DNA from: a virus
DNA length: 20,351 bases
Reading direction: 5' to 3' (one strand)
Virus record (IMG/VR): IMGVR_UViG_3300022074_000480
Coordinates: 1 to 20,351 of that record
Shown here: positions 1 through 6,230 of the stretch, piece by piece
How positions within the stretch are numbered: the stretch's first letter is position 1
How the letters are laid out: every line of letters starts with the position of its first letter
Position numbers and translations under genes: made by a program
Notes under the pieces: generated by a model
What the model saw: the letters and a program-made list of their open reading frames with translations, nothing else
Databases searched by the model: none
What the model was told of the DNA's origin: nothing

Positions 1-20
1 AAAGGAAATAGGTTACATTA

Positions 21-2228
21 ATGAATTACGCAGACGGCTTTAAATCTATCCTTGAAGCTGCGAAAGACCGGAGAGGCGATTCATCTACAGACACGATGAT
101 CGTTGCTTCACATCTCTCGCAGATGCGGACATTTATCCTCCGTCGTGGCATTGAGTTTTACTGTGAGCAAGATAGCTACGGTAAGCGTAAAGAGTTTCTG
201 CAGAAGATATATGACGACAACATGCTGGAGATGAAGCTTGACAGTATCATCGACCACTTCCTGTGTGACGGCCAAGGTCTGTTCTACTTCCGTCCTACAG
301 GTGATACCTATCAACTGCTGTATTTCCCAAAGGATCGATACCGTGTGTATCGGGACCAGATGGGCAACATCGAGAACTGTGTTCTGATCTACAGCTTCGG
401 TGTCAAAGGTAAAGATCAAATGGCTGGCATGTATGCACAGCCAGGTATGCGTGGCGGTAAGAAAAAGTATATCCGCTTGAGCGTATTTAAAGATCGGATT
501 GAGCAGACCATCTCTGATGAGAAGATCAACTTTGAAGATGAGAATCCGTTGGGTGGCCAACGTGCCATGGGGCAGACAGAAACCCTGACCAACTCACTCA
601 GCTTCATTCCTGCTGTTGAGGTCTTCAACCACCTCGACTGCACAGGTGAAGCAACTGGACGTGGTGAGTTTGATTGGCTGAGCCATCAGATCCTGTATCA
701 CGATGAGCTAGTGCGTAACGTCCGTAAGAACATGAAGTTCTTCGGCAACCCCACACTGCTGTCCTCACGACCTAAGCACGACATTGTTGAGTCTGGTGAA
801 GGTGAGCAAGGCATCCGCCCCACCATTAGTTCACAGGCAGGCTTCCGCCCAATGCAAAGTGCGGGTTCACCTTTTGGTGCTCCGTCTCCTATCGATGGTC
901 AGATCAAAGTTCCCCGTGTTATTGCAAACCTGGAGCCTACTGATCGTGTCAACTACCTGACGCCTGATGCTGTTTCTGGTGACCAGAACTTGTACGTCAA
1001 ACAATACCGTTCTGAGATCCGTCTTGCACTTGGCGGGGTTGATGACATTGACATCAATACTGCAGCTACTGCATACGAAATCAAGACGCTTTACGGTCGT
1101 GTTGCTGCAACAGCTGAGAAAAAGGCTAAAGCAATGTTCGAGTTTGGCCTCTGCAAGCTCCTGGCCATGATGATTCAGCATGAGGAATTCTTGTTTGAAG
1201 AATCCTTTGCAAGTGCCATGGGTCTTGAGAAGCCCCCAGTACCACTGCCTGAAGTCTTCCCCGATACAGAAACATACGAACAAGCATTAGCCAAATACAA
1301 CAAGGCGCAGCAAGACTTCCTGTCAAATAGGGACGAAATGTTCCGTGCTAAACTTGAGGCAGGTGAAATACCTCCAGGAGTTACTGGTCTTATTCCTGAC
1401 GGCAGCACAAAAGTTAGCTGGCGTTGGACCGGGCAAGTATTTGAAGACGATTCCAACGATATTCTTCAAAACAGTATTGTTGTTCGTAACCTTCAAGAAC
1501 TTGGTGTTGATTCTATTGAAGCACTGAAGTTCCTCTTCCCTGGCAAAACGGATGAAGAGCGAGCAGCAATGCTTTCTGGATATCCGTTCAGGATGGTTCA
1601 GCAAACTCAACAGTCTTTGAACCAATTTATTGGTCTCCTCGGCAATCTTTATCAGTTGCCACACCCACAGACGCCCAACATGCCTCTTGCGTCTGACCCC
1701 AACCTGGATATCACAGGTTTCTTATATCGATCACTTGAATTTTTACGTAAGGAGTTAAGTTACAGTGGAACCTACAAGTCAAGCGGCACCGACAACCGCC
1801 CAAGTAAGCTCTCCGACGCCGATCGCCTCCGTGCCCAGTTCGGTGAGCAGCCAAGAGATGAGCGCTCCGTCTCAATACCAGGCATCTCAACCCCAGGCTC
1901 CGGCGGTTTACCAGACCTCGACGGCTCCGGCTCCGGCGGGGAATCCATGGCAGGAAGCGTTCCAGGCTCTCAGCGCAAGTCTGAATACGCCCAGCCAATC
2001 CCTGGCCCAGGTACCGTCCTCGGCTTACCAGACTCCGACACCTCAGGTTCCTTCCCAGGTGTCATGGGCTTCAACTCAGGCACAGCCGCAAGCCCAGTAT
2101 TCGGAAGCCCAGACATATCAGCCCCAAGCTTCAACCCAGGCGTTTTCGGCCCAGGACGTTCAGAGTTTATTGAGCCAGCAGGCCGCCCAACTCCAAAGCG
2201 CTCCGGTTCAAAGCGCACCCGCAAGTGA
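21..2228 (+). CDS. Portal-like protein with a long Gly/Ser/Pro tail
   Basis: This 735-aa protein is probably the portal, the ring at the capsid vertex through which DNA is packaged. The call rests on its size, its place ahead of a scaffold candidate and the capsid gene, and an alpha/beta body with a long helical segment (about residues 340-400, around LALGGVDDIDI and AATAYEIKTLYGR) that reads like a portal wing/stem. I see no diagnostic portal motif, so this is inference. From about residue 582 the protein changes to a Gly/Ser/Pro-rich, probably disordered tail ending in a basic stretch (KRSGSKRTRK). That tail is encoded by the same DNA as the first 155 codons of the next gene in another frame. 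The ATG at 21 is the only sensible start in view; the upstream AAAGGA is rather far away. Confidence 0.6.
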   Translation: MNYADGFKSILEAAKDRRGDSSTDTMIVASHLSQMRTFILRRGIEFYCEQDSYGKRKEFLQKIYDDNMLEMKLDSIIDHFLCDGQGLFYFRPTGDTYQLLYFPKDRYRVYRDQMGNIENCVLIYSFGVKGKDQMAGMYAQPGMRGGKKKYIRLSVFKDRIEQTISDEKINFEDENPLGGQRAMGQTETLTNSLSFIPAVEVFNHLDCTGEATGRGEFDWLSHQILYHDELVRNVRKNMKFFGNPTLLSSRPKHDIVESGEGEQGIRPTISSQAGFRPMQSAGSPFGAPSPIDGQIKVPRVIANLEPTDRVNYLTPDAVSGDQNLYVKQYRSEIRLALGGVDDIDINTAATAYEIKTLYGRVAATAEKKAKAMFEFGLCKLLAMMIQHEEFLFEESFASAMGLEKPPVPLPEVFPDTETYEQALAKYNKAQQDFLSNRDEMFRAKLEAGEIPPGVTGLIPDGSTKVSWRWTGQVFEDDSNDILQNSIVVRNLQELGVDSIEALKFLFPGKTDEERAAMLSGYPFRMVQQTQQSLNQFIGLLGNLYQLPHPQTPNMPLASDPNLDITGFLYRSLEFLRKELSYSGTYKSSGTDNRPSKLSDADRLRAQFGEQPRDERSVSIPGISTPGSGGLPDLDGSGSGGESMAGSVPGSQRKSEYAQPIPGPGTVLGLPDSDTSGSFPGVMGFNSGTAASPVFGSPDISAPSFNPGVFGPGRSEFIEPAGRPTPKRSGSKRTRK
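1749..1754 (+). promoter_or_regulatory. Shine-Dalgarno AAGGAG for the overlapping gene at 1765
   Basis: AAGGAG lies 10 nt before a GTG, inside the portal-like reading frame. It decides the start of the overlapping gene, since a perfect ribosome binding site with correct spacing is unlikely at a random GTG. It shares the GGAGTTA-N6/7-start layout with the sites before the genes at 6231 and 7395. Confidence 0.75.
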
Positions 2229-2763
2229 TTCCTACCTGAGTCAGATCTCTGACACCAGCCTGGAAGTCCTTGAGCACTTCGGTGCTGAAGCTCCTGCGCT
2301 GCTGAACAACTACGCATGTGCCGTGGAAGATGCCCTGATCGAACAGGTCAAAACCACCCAGGCCATGAACGTGATGCTGAACGCTGCTGGTGAAGAGCGT
2401 GCTGCTATGAACGTCATGCTGACTGATCCCGACATTCTTGCTGACTACGTCAACGAGTTCTTCGGTGCTGAAGGTCCTTACCCGACTGAGACTCCTCAGG
2501 AAGCTATGGAGCGTGAGCAGATCGAAGCTCGTGAACAGTTTGAATCCGAGATCGAAGCTCAAGAGCAGCGTCAAGTTCCTCAGAACTTCCAGCGCCCTCA
2601 GATGGAAATGCCTACCCCTGGCCAACAGTCTTCTAACGAAGCAGCCAACTTCTGGGGCAACTTCTCTGAAATGATGGATAACAACCCTGAGAACGCTTGG
2701 CAGTATCTGTCTGGTGCAGCCCCCGCTGCTTTCCAGCAGAAGATGATGATCCAAGACGTGTGA
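1765..2763 (+). CDS. Gln/Pro-rich candidate scaffolding protein, overlapping the portal-like gene
   Basis: This 332-aa protein starts at a GTG with a strong Shine-Dalgarno site and runs in the +1 frame relative to the portal-like gene for 464 nt before becoming the only frame. Residues 1-155 are low-complexity Gln/Pro/Ser/Ala, probably disordered. Residues about 160-332 are acidic and helical, with a Glu/Gln-rich coiled-coil-like stretch near residues 245-275 and a C-terminal part containing NFWGNFSEMMDNN. An acidic, helical, low-complexity protein between portal and capsid genes fits a capsid scaffold or assembly protein. No scaffold family signature is recognised, so function comes from context only. 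It could instead be an internal virion protein. The frame is well supported because the last 178 codons are unambiguous. Confidence 0.75.
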   Translation: MEPTSQAAPTTAQVSSPTPIASVPSSVSSQEMSAPSQYQASQPQAPAVYQTSTAPAPAGNPWQEAFQALSASLNTPSQSLAQVPSSAYQTPTPQVPSQVSWASTQAQPQAQYSEAQTYQPQASTQAFSAQDVQSLLSQQAAQLQSAPVQSAPASDSYLSQISDTSLEVLEHFGAEAPALLNNYACAVEDALIEQVKTTQAMNVMLNAAGEERAAMNVMLTDPDILADYVNEFFGAEGPYPTETPQEAMEREQIEAREQFESEIEAQEQRQVPQNFQRPQMEMPTPGQQSSNEAANFWGNFSEMMDNNPENAWQYLSGAAPAAFQQKMMIQDV

Positions 2764-2770
2764 TCTAAGT

Positions 2771-2788
2771 GGGGGTCTTCGGACCCCC
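2771..2788 (+). terminator. Strong UUCG-loop hairpin after the scaffold candidate
   Basis: GGGGGTC (2771-2777) pairs perfectly with GACCCCC (2782-2788) around a TTCG loop, the very stable C(UUCG)G form. It begins 7 nt after the stop codon. No T-tract follows; the next bases are the TACAATAG box. It may be a weak terminator, an RNA 3'-end protector or a processing barrier. The hairpin is certain, its role is not. Confidence 0.7.
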
Positions 2789-2794
2789 TACAAT
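2789..2794 (+). promoter_or_regulatory. TACAAT -10-like box
   Basis: TACAATAG starts immediately after the hairpin and ends 30 nt before the ATG at 2825. It belongs to the recurring TANAAT set. The upstream hairpin leaves no room for a -35 element. Confidence 0.45.
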
Positions 2795-2824
2795 AGTTAT
2801 TAAGAACAAAAGTATTGCATAACA

Positions 2825-3292
2825 ATGAGTAATCACATGCGAGTTGGTTCACCTGCAAGGCATGGACTGCCTGACAACATGGCTCCTGGATATGAGGCAA
2901 TGATTCCTGCTAATCAGGGCCTGCCTAATGCATTTGATGGTGTGGCAACACAAGGCATGACATCTGGTGCAATGAGCAAGGTGTATGCAGAGCAGCAGCC
3001 TGAGCGAGCCACTTATCAGGAAATTCAGAACAAGCAGCTGAATATACGTGATGGTCAGACTTATGCAATCAACGAATCTCTCGCTGGTGCACAGCAAGCA
3101 TCATTGAAAGAAGCTGACCTTCGCAATAAAACCCAAACTGGTCTGACTCACGTTCTGGCAAGCATCGCTGAAAACCGTCTGCCAAGCAAAGGTGAGAATC
3201 TGAAAATGTTGGCTGATGCAACAGAAGCCGATCCTGATTTCTATAACAAAGTTGCTCGTGGCCGTTCAGCTGGCACAGGTAACTTTGCTTGA
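2825..3292 (+). CDS. Unknown 155-aa protein
   Basis: I do not recognise this protein. It is hydrophilic, without signal peptide or membrane segment. The first 60 residues are Gly/Pro/Met/Asn-rich and probably flexible; a more helical, charged middle (about residues 65-115, around YQEIQNKQLNIRDGQ and QQASLKEADLRN) follows, and the C-terminus is Gly/Ser/Arg-rich (GRSAGTGNFA). It sits alone between a promoter-like box and the next small gene, in a region of candidate virion genes. A minor or internal virion protein is possible but unproven. Codon use resembles its neighbours. No strong Shine-Dalgarno site is visible before the ATG. Confidence 0.75.
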   Translation: MSNHMRVGSPARHGLPDNMAPGYEAMIPANQGLPNAFDGVATQGMTSGAMSKVYAEQQPERATYQEIQNKQLNIRDGQTYAINESLAGAQQASLKEADLRNKTQTGLTHVLASIAENRLPSKGENLKMLADATEADPDFYNKVARGRSAGTGNFA

Positions 3293-3298
3293 TATTGA

Positions 3299-3304
3299 TA
3301 GAAT
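3299..3304 (+). promoter_or_regulatory. TAGAAT -10-like box
   Basis: TAGAATAA begins 7 nt after the previous stop and ends 25 nt before the GTG at 3330. It is followed, after five bases, by TACT, as at 4628 and 8475. Confidence 0.4.
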
Positions 3305-3329
3305 AAGGGTACTAATTAACAGATAAGTT

Positions 3330-3641
3330 GTGTCTGATAGTTGCTCTTGTCGAATGGCTGGTCAAAGATTTGAGGACACTGATCCTGAAATCTTTCAAAC
3401 CATCTTCAAACATCTGACGTCTGATGGCGTCGATGATCAAGCAGCCAATCATTTGACAGCTGAGATGCTTCAGCACGGTGAGGACTTTGAGTCCTCGATT
3501 GAGAAGTATCAAATGTATTACGACAACTATATCTCCAAAGGATTCAATGAGCATGCGGCTCAAGCAATGGCTGTAGAAAGTATGGAAGGCAGAGAAGAAC
3601 CTCCCGAGAAAAGTCAACGCTTTGCTATGCTGATTAGTTGA
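3330..3641 (+). CDS. Unknown small acidic helical protein
   Basis: This protein of about 100 aa is rich in Asp, Glu, His and Met and is predicted largely helical (for example YDNYISKGFNEHAAQAMAVE). It is not recognised. The start is uncertain. A GTG at 3330 gives 103 aa with an odd Cys-containing start (SDSCSCRM); the ATG at 3354 gives 95 aa. The GTG fits better the 20-30 nt spacing from the TAGAAT box seen elsewhere; neither start has a good Shine-Dalgarno site. It lies directly ahead of the sigma factor gene. An accessory role with the sigma factor cannot be excluded, but nothing in the sequence shows it. Confidence 0.65.
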   Translation: MSDSCSCRMAGQRFEDTDPEIFQTIFKHLTSDGVDDQAANHLTAEMLQHGEDFESSIEKYQMYYDNYISKGFNEHAAQAMAVESMEGREEPPEKSQRFAMLIS

Positions 3642-3670
3642 CTATTTAATACTTAGCAGGTAGACTAAAG

Positions 3671-3676
3671 TATAAT
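3671..3676 (+). promoter_or_regulatory. TATAAT -10 box before the sigma gene
   Basis: A perfect TATAAT ends 15 nt before the sigma factor ATG. A TTGACT at 3638-3643 lies 27 nt upstream, too far for a normal -35 of this box, but exactly 17 nt before a TAGACT at 3661-3666. Two overlapping promoters are therefore possible. Confidence 0.5.
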
Positions 3677-3691
3677 CAATAGACAAACTAT

Positions 3692-4627
3692 ATGGCACAA
3701 AAAGGTACAGGCGATTCCGTCAGAGCTTATCTGCGGGATATTGGACGCATTCCTCTTCTTGAGCACGACGAAGAAATTCTTCTAGGTCGTAAAGTTCAAC
3801 GAATGATGGAACTGAACGAGATGAAGAAAGAGCTAGAGCTTAACGATCAATCTCTTGCTGATGTACTGGATGTGCCATTAAAGCAAATCAAACGAGAGTT
3901 CCGTGATGGCGAAAGAGCTAAAGACAAGATGGTTACTGCAAACCTGCGGCTCGTGGTTAGTGTTGCAAAAAAATACACTAAGCGCAATATGGAACTACTC
4001 GACATTATCCAAGAGGGAACCATCGGGCTCGTCCGTGGTGTTGAAAAGTTCGATCCTGGCCGGGGGTATAAGTTTAGTACTTATGCTTATTGGTGGATCC
4101 GTCAGGGTATTACGAGAGCTATCGCCGAGAAGTCACGTGCAATTAGACTCCCCATCCACGTTACTGAGAATCTCAACAGACTTAAGAAAGCACAGCGAGA
4201 ACTATCACAATTGAACGGTCGTATGCCCAACGTGGCAGAGCTGGCTGAAGAGCTTGGTCTTACACAAGATGACGTTAAAGATCTGATGTGTAAGGCACGT
4301 CAGCCAACGTCACTTGAAATCAAGATCGGAGAAAACCGTGACACTGCACTGGTGGACCTGCTTGAAGATGACACTCAAATCCCTGAGGAGATTCTTGAAG
4401 CAATGTGCATCAAAGAAGATATCCGCAATCTGATTGGCGATCTTCCTGAGATGCAAGCAAGCGTAATCTCCATGCGTTACGGCATTGGCCATGAAATGCT
4501 TGAACCAATGTCTATGACAGCAATTGGTCAAGTACTAAACATGTCACGTGATCGTGTTCGTACTCTTGAGCAAAAAGCTCTGAAGGCTTTACGTGAGCAC
4601 TCTGCGAAGATCAACGAATATCTCTAA
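3692..4627 (+). CDS. Sigma-70 family RNA polymerase sigma factor, cyanobacterial group-2 type
   Basis: This 311-aa protein directs host RNA polymerase to promoters. It shows the typical cyanobacterial start of region 1.2 (DSVRAYLRDIGRIPLL, residues 8-23). Region 2 spans about residues 76-156, with NLRLVVSVAKKY, the core-binding DIIQEGTIGLVRGVEKFD, and the -10 recognition part FSTYAYWWIRQ. Region 3 follows, then region 4 near the C-terminus with a helix-turn-helix (IGQVLNMSRDRVRTLEQKALKAL). The acidic region 1.1 is absent, and length matches group-2 sigmas such as SigB/SigD. It is a full sigma-70 with region 4, unlike the short T4 gp55-type late sigma. Host origin is likely. Lying among virion genes, it probably acts on phage transcription, or reshapes host stress transcription. 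Confidence 0.95.
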   Translation: MAQKGTGDSVRAYLRDIGRIPLLEHDEEILLGRKVQRMMELNEMKKELELNDQSLADVLDVPLKQIKREFRDGERAKDKMVTANLRLVVSVAKKYTKRNMELLDIIQEGTIGLVRGVEKFDPGRGYKFSTYAYWWIRQGITRAIAEKSRAIRLPIHVTENLNRLKKAQRELSQLNGRMPNVAELAEELGLTQDDVKDLMCKARQPTSLEIKIGENRDTALVDLLEDDTQIPEEILEAMCIKEDIRNLIGDLPEMQASVISMRYGIGHEMLEPMSMTAIGQVLNMSRDRVRTLEQKALKALREHSAKINEYL

Positions 4628-4640
4628 TACAATAGAGATA
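4619..4640 (+). promoter_or_regulatory. Palindrome enclosing a TACAAT box after the sigma gene
   Basis: TATCTCT (4619-4625) and AGAGATA (4634-4640) form a perfect 7-bp inverted repeat whose 8-nt centre holds TACAAT (4628-4633). The box overlaps the end of the sigma stop region and ends 23 nt before the ATG at 4657. It could be a promoter with an overlapping operator, or a small RNA hairpin. Confidence 0.45.
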
Positions 4641-4656
4641 CTGTGTAGGTCAAGGC

Positions 4657-5346
4657 ATGGGAAGAGACGTCTCTGCAACATTAGATAGATACGATCTTCA
4701 ATACGGCGGTATGGGCTCGACGAAGCAGCAAGCTACGTCAGTCAACCGTCGTTTAGATTATGCTGCTGGTAATACAATTCAAAACCCTGTCGTTGAATCA
4801 ATTACGACTGCGCCTGCAACCTTAAATTTTGAAAACTCTGTAGGCCTGTTTGGAGCAGAAAACACTTTTGTAAAAGTACAGCTCAATATTATTTCAGCAG
4901 CAGTGGCTGAAGAATCATTTGAAACTCCTGACGGCTACTTTACTGCATTTGTAGATAGACGGGCGGCATCTGGTGACGCCCCGGATTACTTATCAGCATC
5001 TATTGCAGACACCCTTGATCTGACAACTGTGAATACCTATGAGCCTGCCAGAATGACATCCTTGATTGGTGGAGTGGTAAATCCTGTTGTGTCTGTCAAT
5101 CTAGAGAACCTAAAGACAGGAAATATCTATATCGACAATTACTTGGATATGGAATTGTATGGCCCTGATCGTAGAGCTATAGGAAATGACACGATTTACG
5201 TTGATATTGATGGGTTCTTTTATATTGGATTCCATGCACGCAAAACAAAGCGACTTCCGTATAAAGCGAAAGTCACTGTTGGTTCTGAATTGTTATCTGA
5301 CTTAGTTCTTACTGACGAGCAACGTCGATATAGAATTAAGGCGTAG
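4657..5346 (+). CDS. Unknown 229-aa protein, candidate virion protein
   Basis: This protein is predicted mostly beta, with a flexible N-terminus (RDVSATLDRYDLQYGGMG), many short hydrophobic strands and a basic C-terminus (DEQRRYRIKA). It has no signal peptide or membrane segment. I do not recognise a family. Its amino-acid profile, rich in Thr, Val, Asn and Asp, is like that of phage head or tail surface proteins, and it lies between the sigma factor and the capsid region, so a virion role is inferred. The start is supported by the TACAAT box 23 nt upstream. Its last 11 nt overlap the end of the convergent minus-strand gene. Confidence 0.8.
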   Translation: MGRDVSATLDRYDLQYGGMGSTKQQATSVNRRLDYAAGNTIQNPVVESITTAPATLNFENSVGLFGAENTFVKVQLNIISAAVAEESFETPDGYFTAFVDRRAASGDAPDYLSASIADTLDLTTVNTYEPARMTSLIGGVVNPVVSVNLENLKTGNIYIDNYLDMELYGPDRRAIGNDTIYVDIDGFFYIGFHARKTKRLPYKAKVTVGSELLSDLVLTDEQRRYRIKA

Positions 5347-5728
5347 GCAGAGGAGAGATCAAACGCTTCAGCACAGCACCACCACTGATCTTGCTGAATT
5401 GATACTCCTGAAGCAGTGCATTCGTAGTGGGATCAACGATAGCCACACGATCAACTCCACGGTGCACAGGGAACTTGAAAGTATCTGTGGTGTCTTCCCA
5501 CAGCAGCTCAATGTGAGTGTTGATAGAAGTCGGGATCACAACTTTGACATCGCCATCAGTGCGGCTGACAGTAAAGATTGAGCAGTTCAAATACTGCACA
5601 GTGCCTTTCTTGTCATACCACTTAGGGAAGAGATGAAAGTCCCGTCCATTAGGACGAATAAAAGTAAGGTCACTACCAGTCTGGCCAGTGACATCATCAT
5701 ATCCCTTCAAAGTAAGACGGTCAGCCAT
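5336..5728 (-). CDS. Unknown 130-aa beta-rich protein on the minus strand
   Basis: This protein has alternating hydrophobic strands (for example VQYLNCSIFTVSR and GDVKVVIPTSINTHIELLWE) and no transmembrane segment. It is not recognised. It is convergent with the 229-aa gene and shares 11 nt with it. It is considered real because the plus-strand frames opposite it are broken, it has a normal ATG, and a TACAATAG box lies 26 nt before the start in the correct orientation. It follows the HNH gene on the same strand with a 24-nt gap. It may be a small virion protein or cargo that came with the endonuclease. Confidence 0.7.
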   Translation of the reverse strand: MADRLTLKGYDDVTGQTGSDLTFIRPNGRDFHLFPKWYDKKGTVQYLNCSIFTVSRTDGDVKVVIPTSINTHIELLWEDTTDTFKFPVHRGVDRVAIVDPTTNALLQEYQFSKISGGAVLKRLISPLPTP

Positions 5729-5743
5729 CTAATTTCGCCAACG

Positions 5744-5760
5744 ACAATATAACTATTGTA
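5744..5760 (-). promoter_or_regulatory. Minus-strand TACAAT box within a palindrome
   Basis: On the minus strand TACAATAG (5760-5753) ends with the TAG stop codon of the HNH gene, so promoter and stop share bases. ACAATA (5744-5749) and TATTGT (5754-5759) form an inverted repeat with a TAAC centre. The arrangement resembles the palindrome around the box at 4628. Confidence 0.45.
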
Positions 5761-6115
5761 AGTGATTTCTAGTAGACCATTTCAGATTATCTGCTGAACA
5801 GTTACTACGATCACCATCCTTGTGCGTTACACCTGAGCAGCCTTTACTACGGCCATAAGGTGTAGGCGAAGGTCCAAGGAATGCAAGGGCAACTAGTTTA
5901 TGAACATATACTGAGACTACAGACTTACGACCAATTCTCTGTGTGAGGTTAACCGACAGATATCCTTTCTTGTTTACTTTTGGTCTGAGGATACGTTCGA
6001 TCGAACCCTTGGTACTTTTTACTTGACCAAGCTTATTTACGTAGTATTCGATGCAGCATTCATATCCAGGAAGACTGTGAATCGGCTTCCATTCTCCGCA
6101 ATCAATGAATTCCAT
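5753..6115 (-). CDS. HNH homing endonuclease with NUMOD4-type N-terminus
   Basis: This 120-aa protein is a free-standing site-specific endonuclease that spreads its own gene. The N-terminal part (EWKPIHSLPGYE, residues 8-19, then VNKLGQVKS) matches the NUMOD4 DNA-contact motif. A conserved middle (ILRPKVNKKGYLSVNL) and VHKLVALAF (residues 71-79) follow. The C-terminal HNH core has THKDGDRSN (97-105) and DNLKWST (109-115), with catalytic/metal candidates H98 and N105 and structural N110. It is short but all parts are present, so it may be active. It lies opposite in direction to, and 115 nt from, the capsid gene, a typical place for such intruders. Confidence 0.9.
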   Translation of the reverse strand: MEFIDCGEWKPIHSLPGYECCIEYYVNKLGQVKSTKGSIERILRPKVNKKGYLSVNLTQRIGRKSVVSVYVHKLVALAFLGPSPTPYGRSKGCSGVTHKDGDRSNCSADNLKWSTRNHLQ

Positions 6116-6230
6116 TACCCCTAATATTTTGTGGCACTTAACCCATAATAGAAGATTTTAAATTACTATTTGAATATGTGACTAGTCGAAGTCACTATAA
6201 ACACTTTTTAGTTTCTGGAGTTATTATCCC
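6116..6230 (+). promoter_or_regulatory. Divergent regulatory gap before the capsid gene
   Basis: This 115-nt AT-rich gap separates the HNH gene from the capsid gene. It holds CATAATAG at 6144-6151 (a variant of the recurring box, 81 nt from the capsid ATG), an inverted repeat GTGACT (6178-6183)/AGTCAC (6190-6195), CTATAAAC around 6195-6202, and the Shine-Dalgarno TGGAG at 6216-6220, 10 nt before the ATG. It probably carries the capsid promoter and a structured leader. Confidence 0.5.

Noticed and set aside
108-643. Open frames on the minus strand opposite the portal-like gene
   Set aside because: They are shadows of a well-supported plus-strand gene, with no ribosome binding site, promoter box or protein-like composition.
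2167-2754. 195-codon minus-strand open frame opposite the scaffold candidate
   Set aside because: It mirrors a GC-biased plus-strand gene with a clear start. The product is rich in His, Leu and Val in shadow-like fashion and the frame has no promoter or Shine-Dalgarno site.
3638-3676. TTGACT with TATAAT as a classical -35/-10 promoter for the sigma gene
   Set aside because: The spacer is 27 nt, too long for a standard sigma-70 promoter. A 17-nt spacer would require the weaker TAGACT at 3661.
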